In this document: positions 57,410 to 64,000 of the stretch, one piece after another
Numbering within the stretch: the stretch's first letter is position 1
Layout: each line of letters starts with the position of its first letter
Source: Sphingobacteriia bacterium 28-36-52
GTDB taxonomy: Bacteria; Bacteroidota; Bacteroidia; Chitinophagales; Chitinophagaceae
Direction: 5' to 3'
NCBI GenBank assembly: GCA_002281575.1
Contig: NCGN01000007.1
Coordinates: 1 to 64,000 of the forward strand
DNA: 64,000 nucleotides
Translations under genes and position numbers: made by a program
Notes under the pieces: model-generated
The model's database searches: none
Told to the model about the DNA's origin: nothing
Seen by the model: the letters and a program-made list of their open reading frames with translations, nothing else

Positions 57410-57964
57410 ATGTCTAGAATTGGTAAACAACCGGTAGTAGTTCCGGCAGGTGTTACAATCACCGTAAGTGCGGATAATGTTCTTACTGTTAAAGGTCCTA
57501 AAGGCCAGTTAACACAGAATATTGATAGAGATATCACTATTGAGGTTAAAGAAGGTGAAGTTGTTTTCACCAGACCTACAGATCAAATTCGTCATCGTGC
57601 TATGCACGGTTTATACCGTTCATTAGTGAACAATATGGTTAAAGGTGTAACCGAAGGTTATAAGAAAGAATTAGAATTAGTGGGGGTAGGTTTTAAAGCC
57701 GCTAACACTGGAAACTTATTAGATCTTGCTTTAGGATATTCTCACAATATCATCATTGAGATTCCAAGTGAACTTAAAGTTTCAACTACCACTGAAAAAG
57801 GTCAAAACCCTAAAGTATTCTTAGAAGGAATTGATAAGCAATTGATAGGACAAGTTGCTGCTAAGTTGAGAAGCTTACGTAAGCCTGAGCCATACAAAGG
57901 AAAAGGTGTTAAGTATGCAGGTGAAATCTTAAGAAGAAAAGCAGGTAAATCAGCAGGTAAATAA
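57410..57964 (+). CDS. rplF: Large ribosomal subunit protein uL6
   Basis: A 184-residue L6 with two related domains. SRIGKQPVVVPAGVTITV and the C-terminal LRSLRKPEPYKGKGVKYAGE are diagnostic. It sits between rpsH and rplR in the standard order. Confidence 0.98.
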   Translation: MSRIGKQPVVVPAGVTITVSADNVLTVKGPKGQLTQNIDRDITIEVKEGEVVFTRPTDQIRHRAMHGLYRSLVNNMVKGVTEGYKKELELVGVGFKAANTGNLLDLALGYSHNIIIEIPSELKVSTTTEKGQNPKVFLEGIDKQLIGQVAAKLRSLRKPEPYKGKGVKYAGEILRRKAGKSAGK

Positions 57965-58013
57965 TTAAACTAACAAATCCACCGGCCGAATCGGAGGTAT
58001 AAAATAAACAACA

Positions 58014-58364
58014 ATGGGTAAATTAATACAAAGGCAGAAAATCAGGTATCGCATCCGTAAAAAGATTGCAGGTACTGCTGTAAAGCCACGTCTTTCTGTA
58101 TTCAGAAGCAATGCCGAAATCTATGCACAGTTAATTGATGATGATAATGGTGTTACCATTGTTGCCGCATCTTCAAGAGACAAGGATATTGCTGCACAGA
58201 AAGTAACTAAAATAGAGAAATCTAAAATGGTTGGCGCTGCAGTAGCAAAAAAAGCATTAGCTCTCGGATTAACTAATTGTGTATTCGACAGAGGTGGAAA
58301 TCTATATCATGGCCGTGTGAAGTCTGTAGCAGACGGAGCAAGAGAAGGTGGCTTGGTATTCTAA
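58014..58364 (+). CDS. rplR: Large ribosomal subunit protein uL18
   Basis: A 116-residue 5S rRNA-binding protein. [37 protein letters not shown] and [20 protein letters not shown] are diagnostic. Normal length and order. Confidence 0.98.
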   Translation: MGKLIQRQKIRYRIRKKIAGTAVKPRLSVFRSNAEIYAQLIDDDNGVTIVAASSRDKDIAAQKVTKIEKSKMVGAAVAKKALALGLTNCVFDRGGNLYHGRVKSVADGAREGGLVF

Positions 58365-58394
58365 ATTACTAACATCAATTTAATCGCTCAATAA

Positions 58395-58916
58395 ATGTCT
58401 AAAGTAAGCGTAAATAAAGTAAAAGCGGGTGGCGACATCGAACTGAAAGATAAGGTAGTTGCTATTAACCGTGTGGTAAAAACCACAAAAGGTGGCCGTA
58501 CATTTAGTTTCTCTGCTCTTGTAGTAGTAGGAAACGAAAATGGTATTGTTGGTCAAGGTCTTGGTAAAGCAAAAGAAGTACAAGAAGCAATTGCTAAAGG
58601 TATTGAAGATGCAAAAAAGAACTTGGTTAAAGTACCAGTTATGCACGGAACCATTCCTCACGAACAGTTGGCTAAAGATGGTGCTGCTAAAGTATTGATT
58701 AAGCCAGCTGCACACGGAGCGGGTGTAATTGCGGGAGGCAGCATGCGTTCTGTTTTAGAAAGTGCTGGAATCACCGACGTACTTGCTAAGAGCCTTGGTT
58801 CTGCTAATCCACACAACGTGGTTAAAGCTACCATTAAAGCTTTAAGCCTTTTAAGAGAACCAGTTCAGGTTGCAAAAGGCCGTAACATCAAATTGAGCAA
58901 AGTTTTCAACGGATAA
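58395..58916 (+). CDS. rpsE: Small ribosomal subunit protein uS5
   Basis: A 173-residue S5 involved in fidelity and mRNA unwinding. [20 protein letters not shown] and [20 protein letters not shown] form the dsRBD-like domain. Later [20 protein letters not shown] and [16 protein letters not shown] mark the C-terminal domain. rpmD follows 5 bp later. Confidence 0.98.
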   Translation: MSKVSVNKVKAGGDIELKDKVVAINRVVKTTKGGRTFSFSALVVVGNENGIVGQGLGKAKEVQEAIAKGIEDAKKNLVKVPVMHGTIPHEQLAKDGAAKVLIKPAAHGAGVIAGGSMRSVLESAGITDVLAKSLGSANPHNVVKATIKALSLLREPVQVAKGRNIKLSKVFNG

Positions 58917-58921
58917 TATTT

Positions 58922-59104
58922 ATGAAAAAGATAAAAATCACTCAAATAAAAAGCGGCATCGACAGATCTGAGCGCCAAAAGCAAACGCTTATTGCACTTG
59001 GTTTAAAAAAGTTGAATGCTTCTAAAGAAGTAGAAGCTACTCCACAAATACTAGGCATGGTTAACAAAGTTAGCCACTTGGTAAAGGTTGAAGAAGTTGC
59101 TTAA
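58922..59104 (+). CDS. rpmD: Large ribosomal subunit protein uL30
   Basis: A 60-residue L30. KKIKITQIKSGIDRSERQKQ and LGMVNKVSHLVKVEEV are diagnostic of the short bacterial form. A strong hairpin with a T-run follows before rplO, which is unusual inside this operon. Confidence 0.96.
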   Translation: MKKIKITQIKSGIDRSERQKQTLIALGLKKLNASKEVEATPQILGMVNKVSHLVKVEEVA

Positions 59105-59117
59105 TTAAGAAATTTTC

Positions 59118-59173
59118 AAGTCAGTAGTTTGGATATACCGCTTCATGCGGATATCTTTACTCCTGACTTTTTA
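59118..59173 (+). terminator. Two-tier hairpin with T-run between rpmD and rplO
   Basis: An outer stem AAGTCAG / CTGACTT (59118-59124 with 59163-59169) encloses GATAT-A-CCGC / GCGG-ATATC (59132-59141 with 59147-59155). TTTTTATTT comes directly after. It looks like an internal or partial terminator, or an attenuator, because rplO and secY downstream have no evident promoter. Confidence 0.55.
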
Positions 59174-59227
59174 TTTATTATAAACAATGCGAGGGGTGAT
59201 ACCCCGTAAGTTCAAAATCAAGTTAAC

Positions 59228-59677
59228 ATGAAACTACACAATTTAAAACCTGCTGAAGGTTCTGTAAAAAGAGAAAAAAGAATAGGTCGTGGTGAAGCAT
59301 CTGGTAAAGGTGGTACATCTACAAAAGGTAACAAAGGTGGTCAAAGCCGTGCTGGTTACAAAAGCAAAATGGCTCACGAAGGTGGTCAAATGCCAATTCA
59401 GCGTCGTATTCCTAAGCGTGGATTTAAGAATATCAACAGAGTAGAGTACAAGGTTTTCAACCTTGGTCAATTAGATCAGTTGGTAGAGAAATACGGTTTC
59501 ACTGAAATTTCTTTAGAGAATTTATACATCAACGGTTTAATCAGCCGTACAGATAATGTTAAAGTATTAGGTAATGGCGAGCTGAAATCAAAACTCAGTT
59601 TCAAAATTAACGCCATCAGCGAAAAAGCGAAAGCTGCTATTGAAGCTGCAGGCGGAACTGTTGAGATTATCAAATAA
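59228..59677 (+). CDS. rplO: Large ribosomal subunit protein uL15
   Basis: A 149-residue L15. MKLHNLKPAEGSVKREKRIG, GKGGTSTKGNKGGQSRAGYK and EGGQMPIQRRIPKRGF are diagnostic. The C-terminal domain ends KAAIEAAGGTVEIIK. It follows a 123-nt gap containing a hairpin and precedes secY. Confidence 0.98.
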   Translation: MKLHNLKPAEGSVKREKRIGRGEASGKGGTSTKGNKGGQSRAGYKSKMAHEGGQMPIQRRIPKRGFKNINRVEYKVFNLGQLDQLVEKYGFTEISLENLYINGLISRTDNVKVLGNGELKSKLSFKINAISEKAKAAIEAAGGTVEIIK

Positions 59678-59752
59678 TTTTAACGTAATTTGCCAGACGC
59701 ATCGTGTATGCGTCTTTTGGTTTTAAGTTATAACGCCATTTAATTTAGTGAA

Positions 59753-61099
59753 GTGAAAAAATTAGTTCAAACTTTTAGGAATATTTGGACCATTGAAGAA
59801 TTACGAAATAAAATTATCGTAACTCTTGCATTGGTGTTAACTTATCGTTTTGGTACGCACATCGTTTTACCAGGTATTGATCCTAATAAAATTGAAGCTG
59901 CTGCCAACTCTGCAAAGAGTAATGGATTGCTAGGCATATTTGATATGTTTGCGGGTGGTGCTTTTTCTCAAGCATCAATACTTGCATTAGGTATCATGCC
60001 TTATATCTCTGCTTCTATCTTTATGCAATTGATGACAATTTTAGTTCCTCAATTACAAAAAGTTCAAAAAGAGGGAGAGAGTGGACGTAAAAAAATTAAC
60101 CAGTGGACACGTTACTTAACAGTAATTGTAACACTATTTCAAGCAGGTGCATATGTTGCTTACTTAAATAGTCCTGGCTATGCAGAAGCAATTTTACCTG
60201 CATACAAGCCATTTTTCTGGTTTTCTACTGTAGTAACTTTAACTGCTGGTACTTTATTTGTAATGTGGTTAGGTGAAAGAATCCAAGATAAAGGATTGGG
60301 TAATGGTACTTCTATCATCATTATGGTGGGTATCTTAGCCCGCCTTCCTCAAAGCATCATACAGGAGTTTGGTGCCAAAGGTGTAAGTGGCGGTGGTGGT
60401 TTATTAATATTCTTGATTGAAATTGCTGTATTGGTTTCCATAATTATGGGACTAATTATTTTGGTGCAAGGTGTTAGGAAAATACCAGTTAACTATGCCA
60501 AACAAATTATTGGCAGCAGACAATTTGGTGGAGCCCGTCAATTCTTACCTGTTAAAGTAAATAGTGCAGGGGTTATGCCAATCATTTTTGCGCAAGCAAT
60601 TATGTTCCTTCCTACTTTAGTTTCATTCACTAATTTGGATTCTGCATCTGGGATTGTAAAAATCTTCAATGACCATAGTAATGCTTGGTATATGTTAATA
60701 TACTCTGTAATGGTAATTGGATTCACTTTCCTTTACACAGCACTTATTTTTAATCCTAAGCAAATTGCTGAAGATTTAAAACGCAATAATGGATTTGTAC
60801 CTGGGGTTAAGCCTGGTCAACCAACTGCAGATTATATTGGTGCAATTATGGATAAAATAACTTTGCCTGGTGCTATATTCTTAGCATTGGTAGGTATTCT
60901 TCCTGGTTTTGCTCAAAGATTAGGTGTTACCCAAGGTTTCAGTACATTCTTTGGAGGTACCTCACTACTAATTATGGTTGGTGTAGTGTTAGATACTTTG
61001 CAACAAATTGAAACGTATTTGTTAATGCGTCAATACGATGGATTAATGAATAGCGGTAGAGTTCAAGGAAGACAAGGTGTAACTAGTACTACTATCTAA
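59753..61099 (+). CDS. secY: Protein translocase subunit SecY
   Basis: A 448-residue channel subunit of the Sec translocon with ten membrane helices. FRNIWTIEELRNKIIVTLAL opens the protein. The plug-containing segment after TM1 (GIFDMFAGGAFSQASILALG) and the cytoplasmic loop QKVQKEGESGRKKINQWTRY are diagnostic. RNNGFVPGVKPGQPTADYI lies before TM9-10. Translation starts at GTG (59753). A perfect 12-bp hairpin terminator follows, which ends the ribosomal cluster. Confidence 0.97.
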   Translation: MKKLVQTFRNIWTIEELRNKIIVTLALVLTYRFGTHIVLPGIDPNKIEAAANSAKSNGLLGIFDMFAGGAFSQASILALGIMPYISASIFMQLMTILVPQLQKVQKEGESGRKKINQWTRYLTVIVTLFQAGAYVAYLNSPGYAEAILPAYKPFFWFSTVVTLTAGTLFVMWLGERIQDKGLGNGTSIIIMVGILARLPQSIIQEFGAKGVSGGGGLLIFLIEIAVLVSIIMGLIILVQGVRKIPVNYAKQIIGSRQFGGARQFLPVKVNSAGVMPIIFAQAIMFLPTLVSFTNLDSASGIVKIFNDHSNAWYMLIYSVMVIGFTFLYTALIFNPKQIAEDLKRNNGFVPGVKPGQPTADYIGAIMDKITLPGAIFLALVGILPGFAQRLGVTQGFSTFFGGTSLLIMVGVVLDTLQQIETYLLMRQYDGLMNSGRVQGRQGVTSTTI

Positions 61100-61122
61100 T
61101 ATCAAATAAAACAACGAACTTT

Positions 61123-61162
61123 GTAAACCTGTTTGGCATTGCTAAACAGGTTTACTTTTTAT
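61123..61162 (+). terminator. Terminator after secY
   Basis: A perfect 12-bp stem GTAAACCTGTTT / AAACAGGTTTAC (61123-61134 with 61144-61155) with a 9-nt loop ends in TTTTTATT. It separates secY from map. Confidence 0.88.
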
Positions 61163-61188
61163 TACAAATGACCAGAAGAAATAAAGAA

Positions 61189-61995
61189 ATGATTATCTAT
61201 AAAACTGAATCGGAAATTGCACTTATGAAAGATGCTGCAATGTTGGTGAGTAAAACACTTACAGAAGTGGCTAAAGTGCTAAAGCCTGGTATGACTACCT
61301 TGCAAATAGATAAGCTATGTTCAGATTTTATTAAGCAGCACAATGCCATTTCTTCTTTTTTAAATTACAGAGGATATCCATTTACTATTTGTGCATCGGT
61401 AAATGATGTGGTGGTTCATGGTTTCCCAAACGAAATTCCTTTAAAGAATGGGGATATTGTTTCAATTGATATGGGCGTAATACTCAACGGTTGGCATGGC
61501 GATCACGCTTATACTTTTATTATGGGTGACGCGGATTTAGACGCTATCAATTTGGTTAAAGTAACAAAAGAGTCTTTGTATAAAGGAATAGAGAAAGCAA
61601 TCGTAAACAATCGCATTGGAGATATTGCATATGCAATTCAAGAACATACCGAAATCAAAAATGGGTATGGCGTAGTTAGGGAGTTGGTAGGTCATGGACT
61701 TGGAAGAAGTTTACATGAAGATCCTCAAATGCCTAATTATGGTAAAAGAGGATCTGGTCCTAAATTAAAAGAGAATTTAGTATTGGCAATTGAGCCAATG
61801 ATTAATTTAGGTTCACGAGAGGTATATACCGATGATGACGGTTGGACAGTTAGAACAAGAGATGGCAAGCCTTCTGTTCACTTTGAACACGATGTATGTG
61901 TGAAGCGCAACAAAGCACTTATTTTATCTGATTATAGTATTATTGAAGCTGCTGAGAAATCCAATCCAAATTTGAATACCAGTTATTATTCATAG
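61189..61995 (+). CDS. map: Methionine aminopeptidase, type I
   Basis: A 268-residue pita-bread metalloprotease that removes the initiator methionine. Metal ligands lie in SIDMGVILNGWHGDHAYTF (two Asp), GHGLGRSLHEDPQMPNYG (His), AIEPMI (Glu) and SVHFEHDVCV (Glu). The FPNEIPLKNGDIVS segment is also typical. The start at 61189 (MIIYKTESEIALMK) fits the family; an in-frame ATG at 61168 would add MTRRNKE. It is separated from secY by a terminator and followed 3 bp later by an unrelated flavoprotein rather than infA. Confidence 0.95.
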   Translation: MIIYKTESEIALMKDAAMLVSKTLTEVAKVLKPGMTTLQIDKLCSDFIKQHNAISSFLNYRGYPFTICASVNDVVVHGFPNEIPLKNGDIVSIDMGVILNGWHGDHAYTFIMGDADLDAINLVKVTKESLYKGIEKAIVNNRIGDIAYAIQEHTEIKNGYGVVRELVGHGLGRSLHEDPQMPNYGKRGSGPKLKENLVLAIEPMINLGSREVYTDDDGWTVRTRDGKPSVHFEHDVCVKRNKALILSDYSIIEAAEKSNPNLNTSYYS

Positions 61996-61998
61996 CGA

Positions 61999-63225
61999 AT
62001 GAAAAACCTTATTGTGATTGGTGGAGGTGCTGCAGGTTTTTTTTGTGCAGTGAATGCCGCAAGACTAAATCCACATCTTAATGTTACCATTTTAGAAAAA
62101 TCAAATAAGCTTTTATCTAAAGTTAAAGTTAGTGGGGGAGGAAGATGTAATACAACACATCAGCTTTTTGAAATACCTGAACTAGTAAAAAAATATCCAA
62201 GAGGTGAACAGTTTTTAAAAAAAGCATTTTACCAATTTAATACACAGCATACTATAGAGTGGTTTGCCGACCGTGGCGTTGAATTGCATGCAGAAGCTGA
62301 TGGTAGAATGTTTCCTGTAAGTAATAGTTCTGAAACTATTATAGCGTGTTTGTTAAAAGAAGCAGATCAATTTAAAGTCAAAATTGAAATGCAAACTGAG
62401 GTAAAAAAAATCACTAAACAGGATACTAAATTTCAGATTGAAACGAATAAGTTAGGACTAATTGAAGCAGATTATATCTGTATTGCTTCAGGTGGATTAC
62501 CCAAGATGGAAATGTTTAATTGGATCAGTCAATTAGGACATGCTATACAATCGCCCGTACCATCACTTTTTACTTTTAATATGCCCAAGCATCCTATTAC
62601 TTCATTAATGGGACTATCTGTTGGCAATGCTGTAATTAAAATAAGTGGAACCAAATTAAAAGAACAAGGGGCTTTATTGATTACCCATTGGGGACTAAGT
62701 GGTCCTGTTGTATTAAAATTGTCTGCGTGGGGTGCAAGGCAATTGGCCGATATGGGTTATCAATTTTCTATTCAAGTAAATTGGTTAGGTGAAACCACTG
62801 ATGCATTATTAAGATTGGATTGGTCATTTTATCGAGAGCAATTTTCTGCAAACAAAATAGGCAGCAAATATCCATTTGCTTTGCCTGCAAGGTTATGGCA
62901 TTTTCTATTAGATGAGGCAGGTATTTCTGCCGATACTAGATGGGGCGAAATTAAAGCTGCAAATCAAAACAAATTGATTCAACTACTTACGAGTCATGTT
63001 TTCGATATCAATGGTAAAACAACATTTAAAGAAGAGTTTGTTACTAGTGGAGGAGTACAGCTTTCGAATATTCATCCTCAAACCATGGAAAGTAAATTGG
63101 TTCCAGGCTTGTATTTTGCGGGTGAAGTAATGGATGTTGATGGAATTACTGGTGGATTTAATTTTCAGCATGCTTGGACCAGCGGCTTCAATGCAGCAAC
63201 CGCAATTGCACAATCGGCTCAATAA
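61999..63225 (+). CDS. BaiN/HI0933-family NAD(P)/FAD-dependent oxidoreductase
   Basis: A 408-residue flavoprotein of the HI0933/YhiN type. The FAD-binding motif GGGAAGFFCAVNAARL is at residues 7-22. KVKVSGGGRCNTTH and LHAEADGRMFPVSNSS follow. The central LLITHWGLSGPVVLKLSAW and the C-terminal FVTSGGVQLSNIHPQTMESK, GLYFAGEVMDVDGITGGFNFQHAW are family hallmarks. The physiological reaction is unknown; BaiN in gut bacteria acts on bile acids, which need not apply here. It is 3 bp after map, so they are probably co-transcribed. Confidence 0.94.
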   Translation: MKNLIVIGGGAAGFFCAVNAARLNPHLNVTILEKSNKLLSKVKVSGGGRCNTTHQLFEIPELVKKYPRGEQFLKKAFYQFNTQHTIEWFADRGVELHAEADGRMFPVSNSSETIIACLLKEADQFKVKIEMQTEVKKITKQDTKFQIETNKLGLIEADYICIASGGLPKMEMFNWISQLGHAIQSPVPSLFTFNMPKHPITSLMGLSVGNAVIKISGTKLKEQGALLITHWGLSGPVVLKLSAWGARQLADMGYQFSIQVNWLGETTDALLRLDWSFYREQFSANKIGSKYPFALPARLWHFLLDEAGISADTRWGEIKAANQNKLIQLLTSHVFDINGKTTFKEEFVTSGGVQLSNIHPQTMESKLVPGLYFAGEVMDVDGITGGFNFQHAWTSGFNAATAIAQSAQ

Positions 63226-63305
63226 GTTTTAGGAAATTCCCTTTTTAGCAGCAAGTATTGCATTTTAAAAATAAATGTCTTAACTTATAGCTAGAAAATT
63301 ACCCT

Positions 63306-63734
63306 ATGAGTAAAGTAAGTAATATCCTTGCTAGAAAAGGCACCAATGTTGCCAGTGTTAGCCCAAACACGTCTGTTATAGACGCATTGAAAATGATGGC
63401 AGAGAAAAATATTGGCTCTGTTGTTGTTTCAGAGAATGATCAATTTTTAGGCATCCTTACAGAAAGAGACTATTCAAGAAAAGTTATTTTAATGGGGCGG
63501 AATTCCACCAAAACGCCAGTAAGCGAAATCATGAGTGCCGATTTTCCTGCTGTTGCAATGACTGATTCTATTGAACATTGTATGCAGTTGATGAGTGCCA
63601 GGCATATTCGGTATTTACCAGTAATGGTAGACAATAAGTTGGCAGGAATTGTTAGTATGAATGATGTGGTAACTGAAACCATTTTAATTCAGAAAGAAAC
63701 AATTACTCAATTGGAGAATTATCTTCAATCTTAA
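63306..63734 (+). CDS. Tandem CBS-domain protein
   Basis: A 142-residue protein made of two CBS domains (about 8-62 and 73-132). The first has PNTSVIDALKMMAEKNIGSV and GILTERDYSRKV. The second has DSIEHCMQLMSARHIRYLPV and LAGIVSMNDVVTETI. CBS pairs bind adenine nucleotides and usually sense energy state. No catalytic domain is attached and the partner is unknown. Confidence 0.93.
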   Translation: MSKVSNILARKGTNVASVSPNTSVIDALKMMAEKNIGSVVVSENDQFLGILTERDYSRKVILMGRNSTKTPVSEIMSADFPAVAMTDSIEHCMQLMSARHIRYLPVMVDNKLAGIVSMNDVVTETILIQKETITQLENYLQS

Positions 63735-63792
63735 TAATTCCATTCGTACCCGTTTATTTACTTCAACTAGGTGTTTTTTACCAATTATAAAA

Positions 63793-63828
63793 CATTCTGT
63801 TAATTCATTCTTTTTTGTTAACAGAATG
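63793..63828. promoter_or_regulatory. 11-bp inverted repeat upstream of a secreted protein gene
   Basis: CATTCTGTTAA (63793-63803) and TTAACAGAATG (63818-63828) are perfect complements with a 14-nt T-rich spacer. It lies 28 bp before the next start codon and about 60 bp after the CBS gene. It could end that transcript or be an operator. Confidence 0.45.
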
Positions 63829-63856
63829 CATATTTTGTATATTCTAAACAAATTAT

Positions 63857-64000
63857 ATGAAAAGATACTTCTTGGGCACTGCATTGCTTTTAGTAGGAGT
63901 TACTACAATGGTTCATGCACAACAACCGCCAACCCCAGCTGCAAAGCCTGCAGCTGATACCACCAAACCCGCTGCTCCCAAAAAGCCAACTGTTGCCGAT
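63857..64000 (+). CDS. Secreted protein with Pro/Ala/Lys-rich N terminus (partial)
   Basis: The first 48 codons of a gene cut by the window end. MKRYFLGTALLLVGVTTMVHA is a clear signal peptide ending in HAQ. The mature part begins with low-complexity PTPAAKPAADTTKPAAPKK, a linker-like stretch often found before envelope domains in Bacteroidota. The function cannot be read from this piece. Confidence 0.75.
   Translation, partial: MKRYFLGTALLLVGVTTMVHAQQPPTPAAKPAADTTKPAAPKKPTVAD

Overview
The window is a contiguous piece of a Bacteroidota chromosome, most likely from the Chitinophagaceae (Sediminibacterium-like). Four observations support this. The DNA is AT-rich. Start codons lack Shine-Dalgarno sequences. 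Housekeeping genes carry the Bacteroidota promoter pattern TTG-N18/19-TAnnTTTG. The proteins include type IX secretion (T9SS) C-terminal sorting domains, type III glutamine synthetase, a DUF4407 protein and a GLPGLI-like protein. Genus is an inference; phylum is well supported.

Layout. Bases 1-90 hold the 3' end of a 5S rRNA and its terminator. Bases 0.1-14.5 kb are ordinary core genes: a membrane histidine kinase, an ElaA-type acetyltransferase, an FAD oxidoreductase, rarA, an MFS transporter, aspS, a PadR regulator fused to a membrane domain with a divergent membrane protein, efp, accB-accC and type III glutamine synthetase. Bases 14.6-25.8 kb form the most unusual block. Two large T9SS-exported proteins sharing a C-terminal module of about 550 residues flank a tight four-gene operon: a propeller-like secreted protein, a MauG-type di-heme enzyme, a copper-amine-oxidase-like protein that has lost the copper-binding histidines, and a LuxR-type response regulator. 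The promoter regions upstream of the two flanking paralogues share a 26-bp bipartite sequence. Bases 26-42.3 kb return to core metabolism: purL, hldD, pyrG, yidC, a TPR protein, a phosphosulfolactate-synthase homologue with aroE, rdgB next to a possible DNA polymerase III psi-like gene, and ilvE. Bases 42.4-45.9 kb hold another large T9SS protein whose start codon sits just behind a run of nine C residues. Bases 46-61 kb are the fused str-S10-spc ribosomal protein cluster through secY. It is followed by map, a BaiN/HI0933-type flavoprotein, a CBS protein and the start of a secreted protein, not by the usual infA-rpmJ-rpsM-rpsK-rpsD-rpoA-rplQ.

How the parts may work together. The ribosomal cluster is read in one direction. 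It has separate strong promoters before rpsL, fusA and rpsJ, terminators after rpsG, fusA and secY, and structured RNA in several gaps, notably a 290-nt leader before rplC. In the 14.6-25.8 kb block the compact operon, the divergent paralogue and the shared upstream element suggest one co-regulated envelope system. A di-heme enzyme next to a copper-less amine-oxidase fold suggests a protein-derived cofactor made without copper, but this is a hypothesis. EF-P carries arginine in place of the usual modifiable lysine of Bacteroidota EF-P.

No insertion sequence, prophage, CRISPR array or complete tRNA was recognised.
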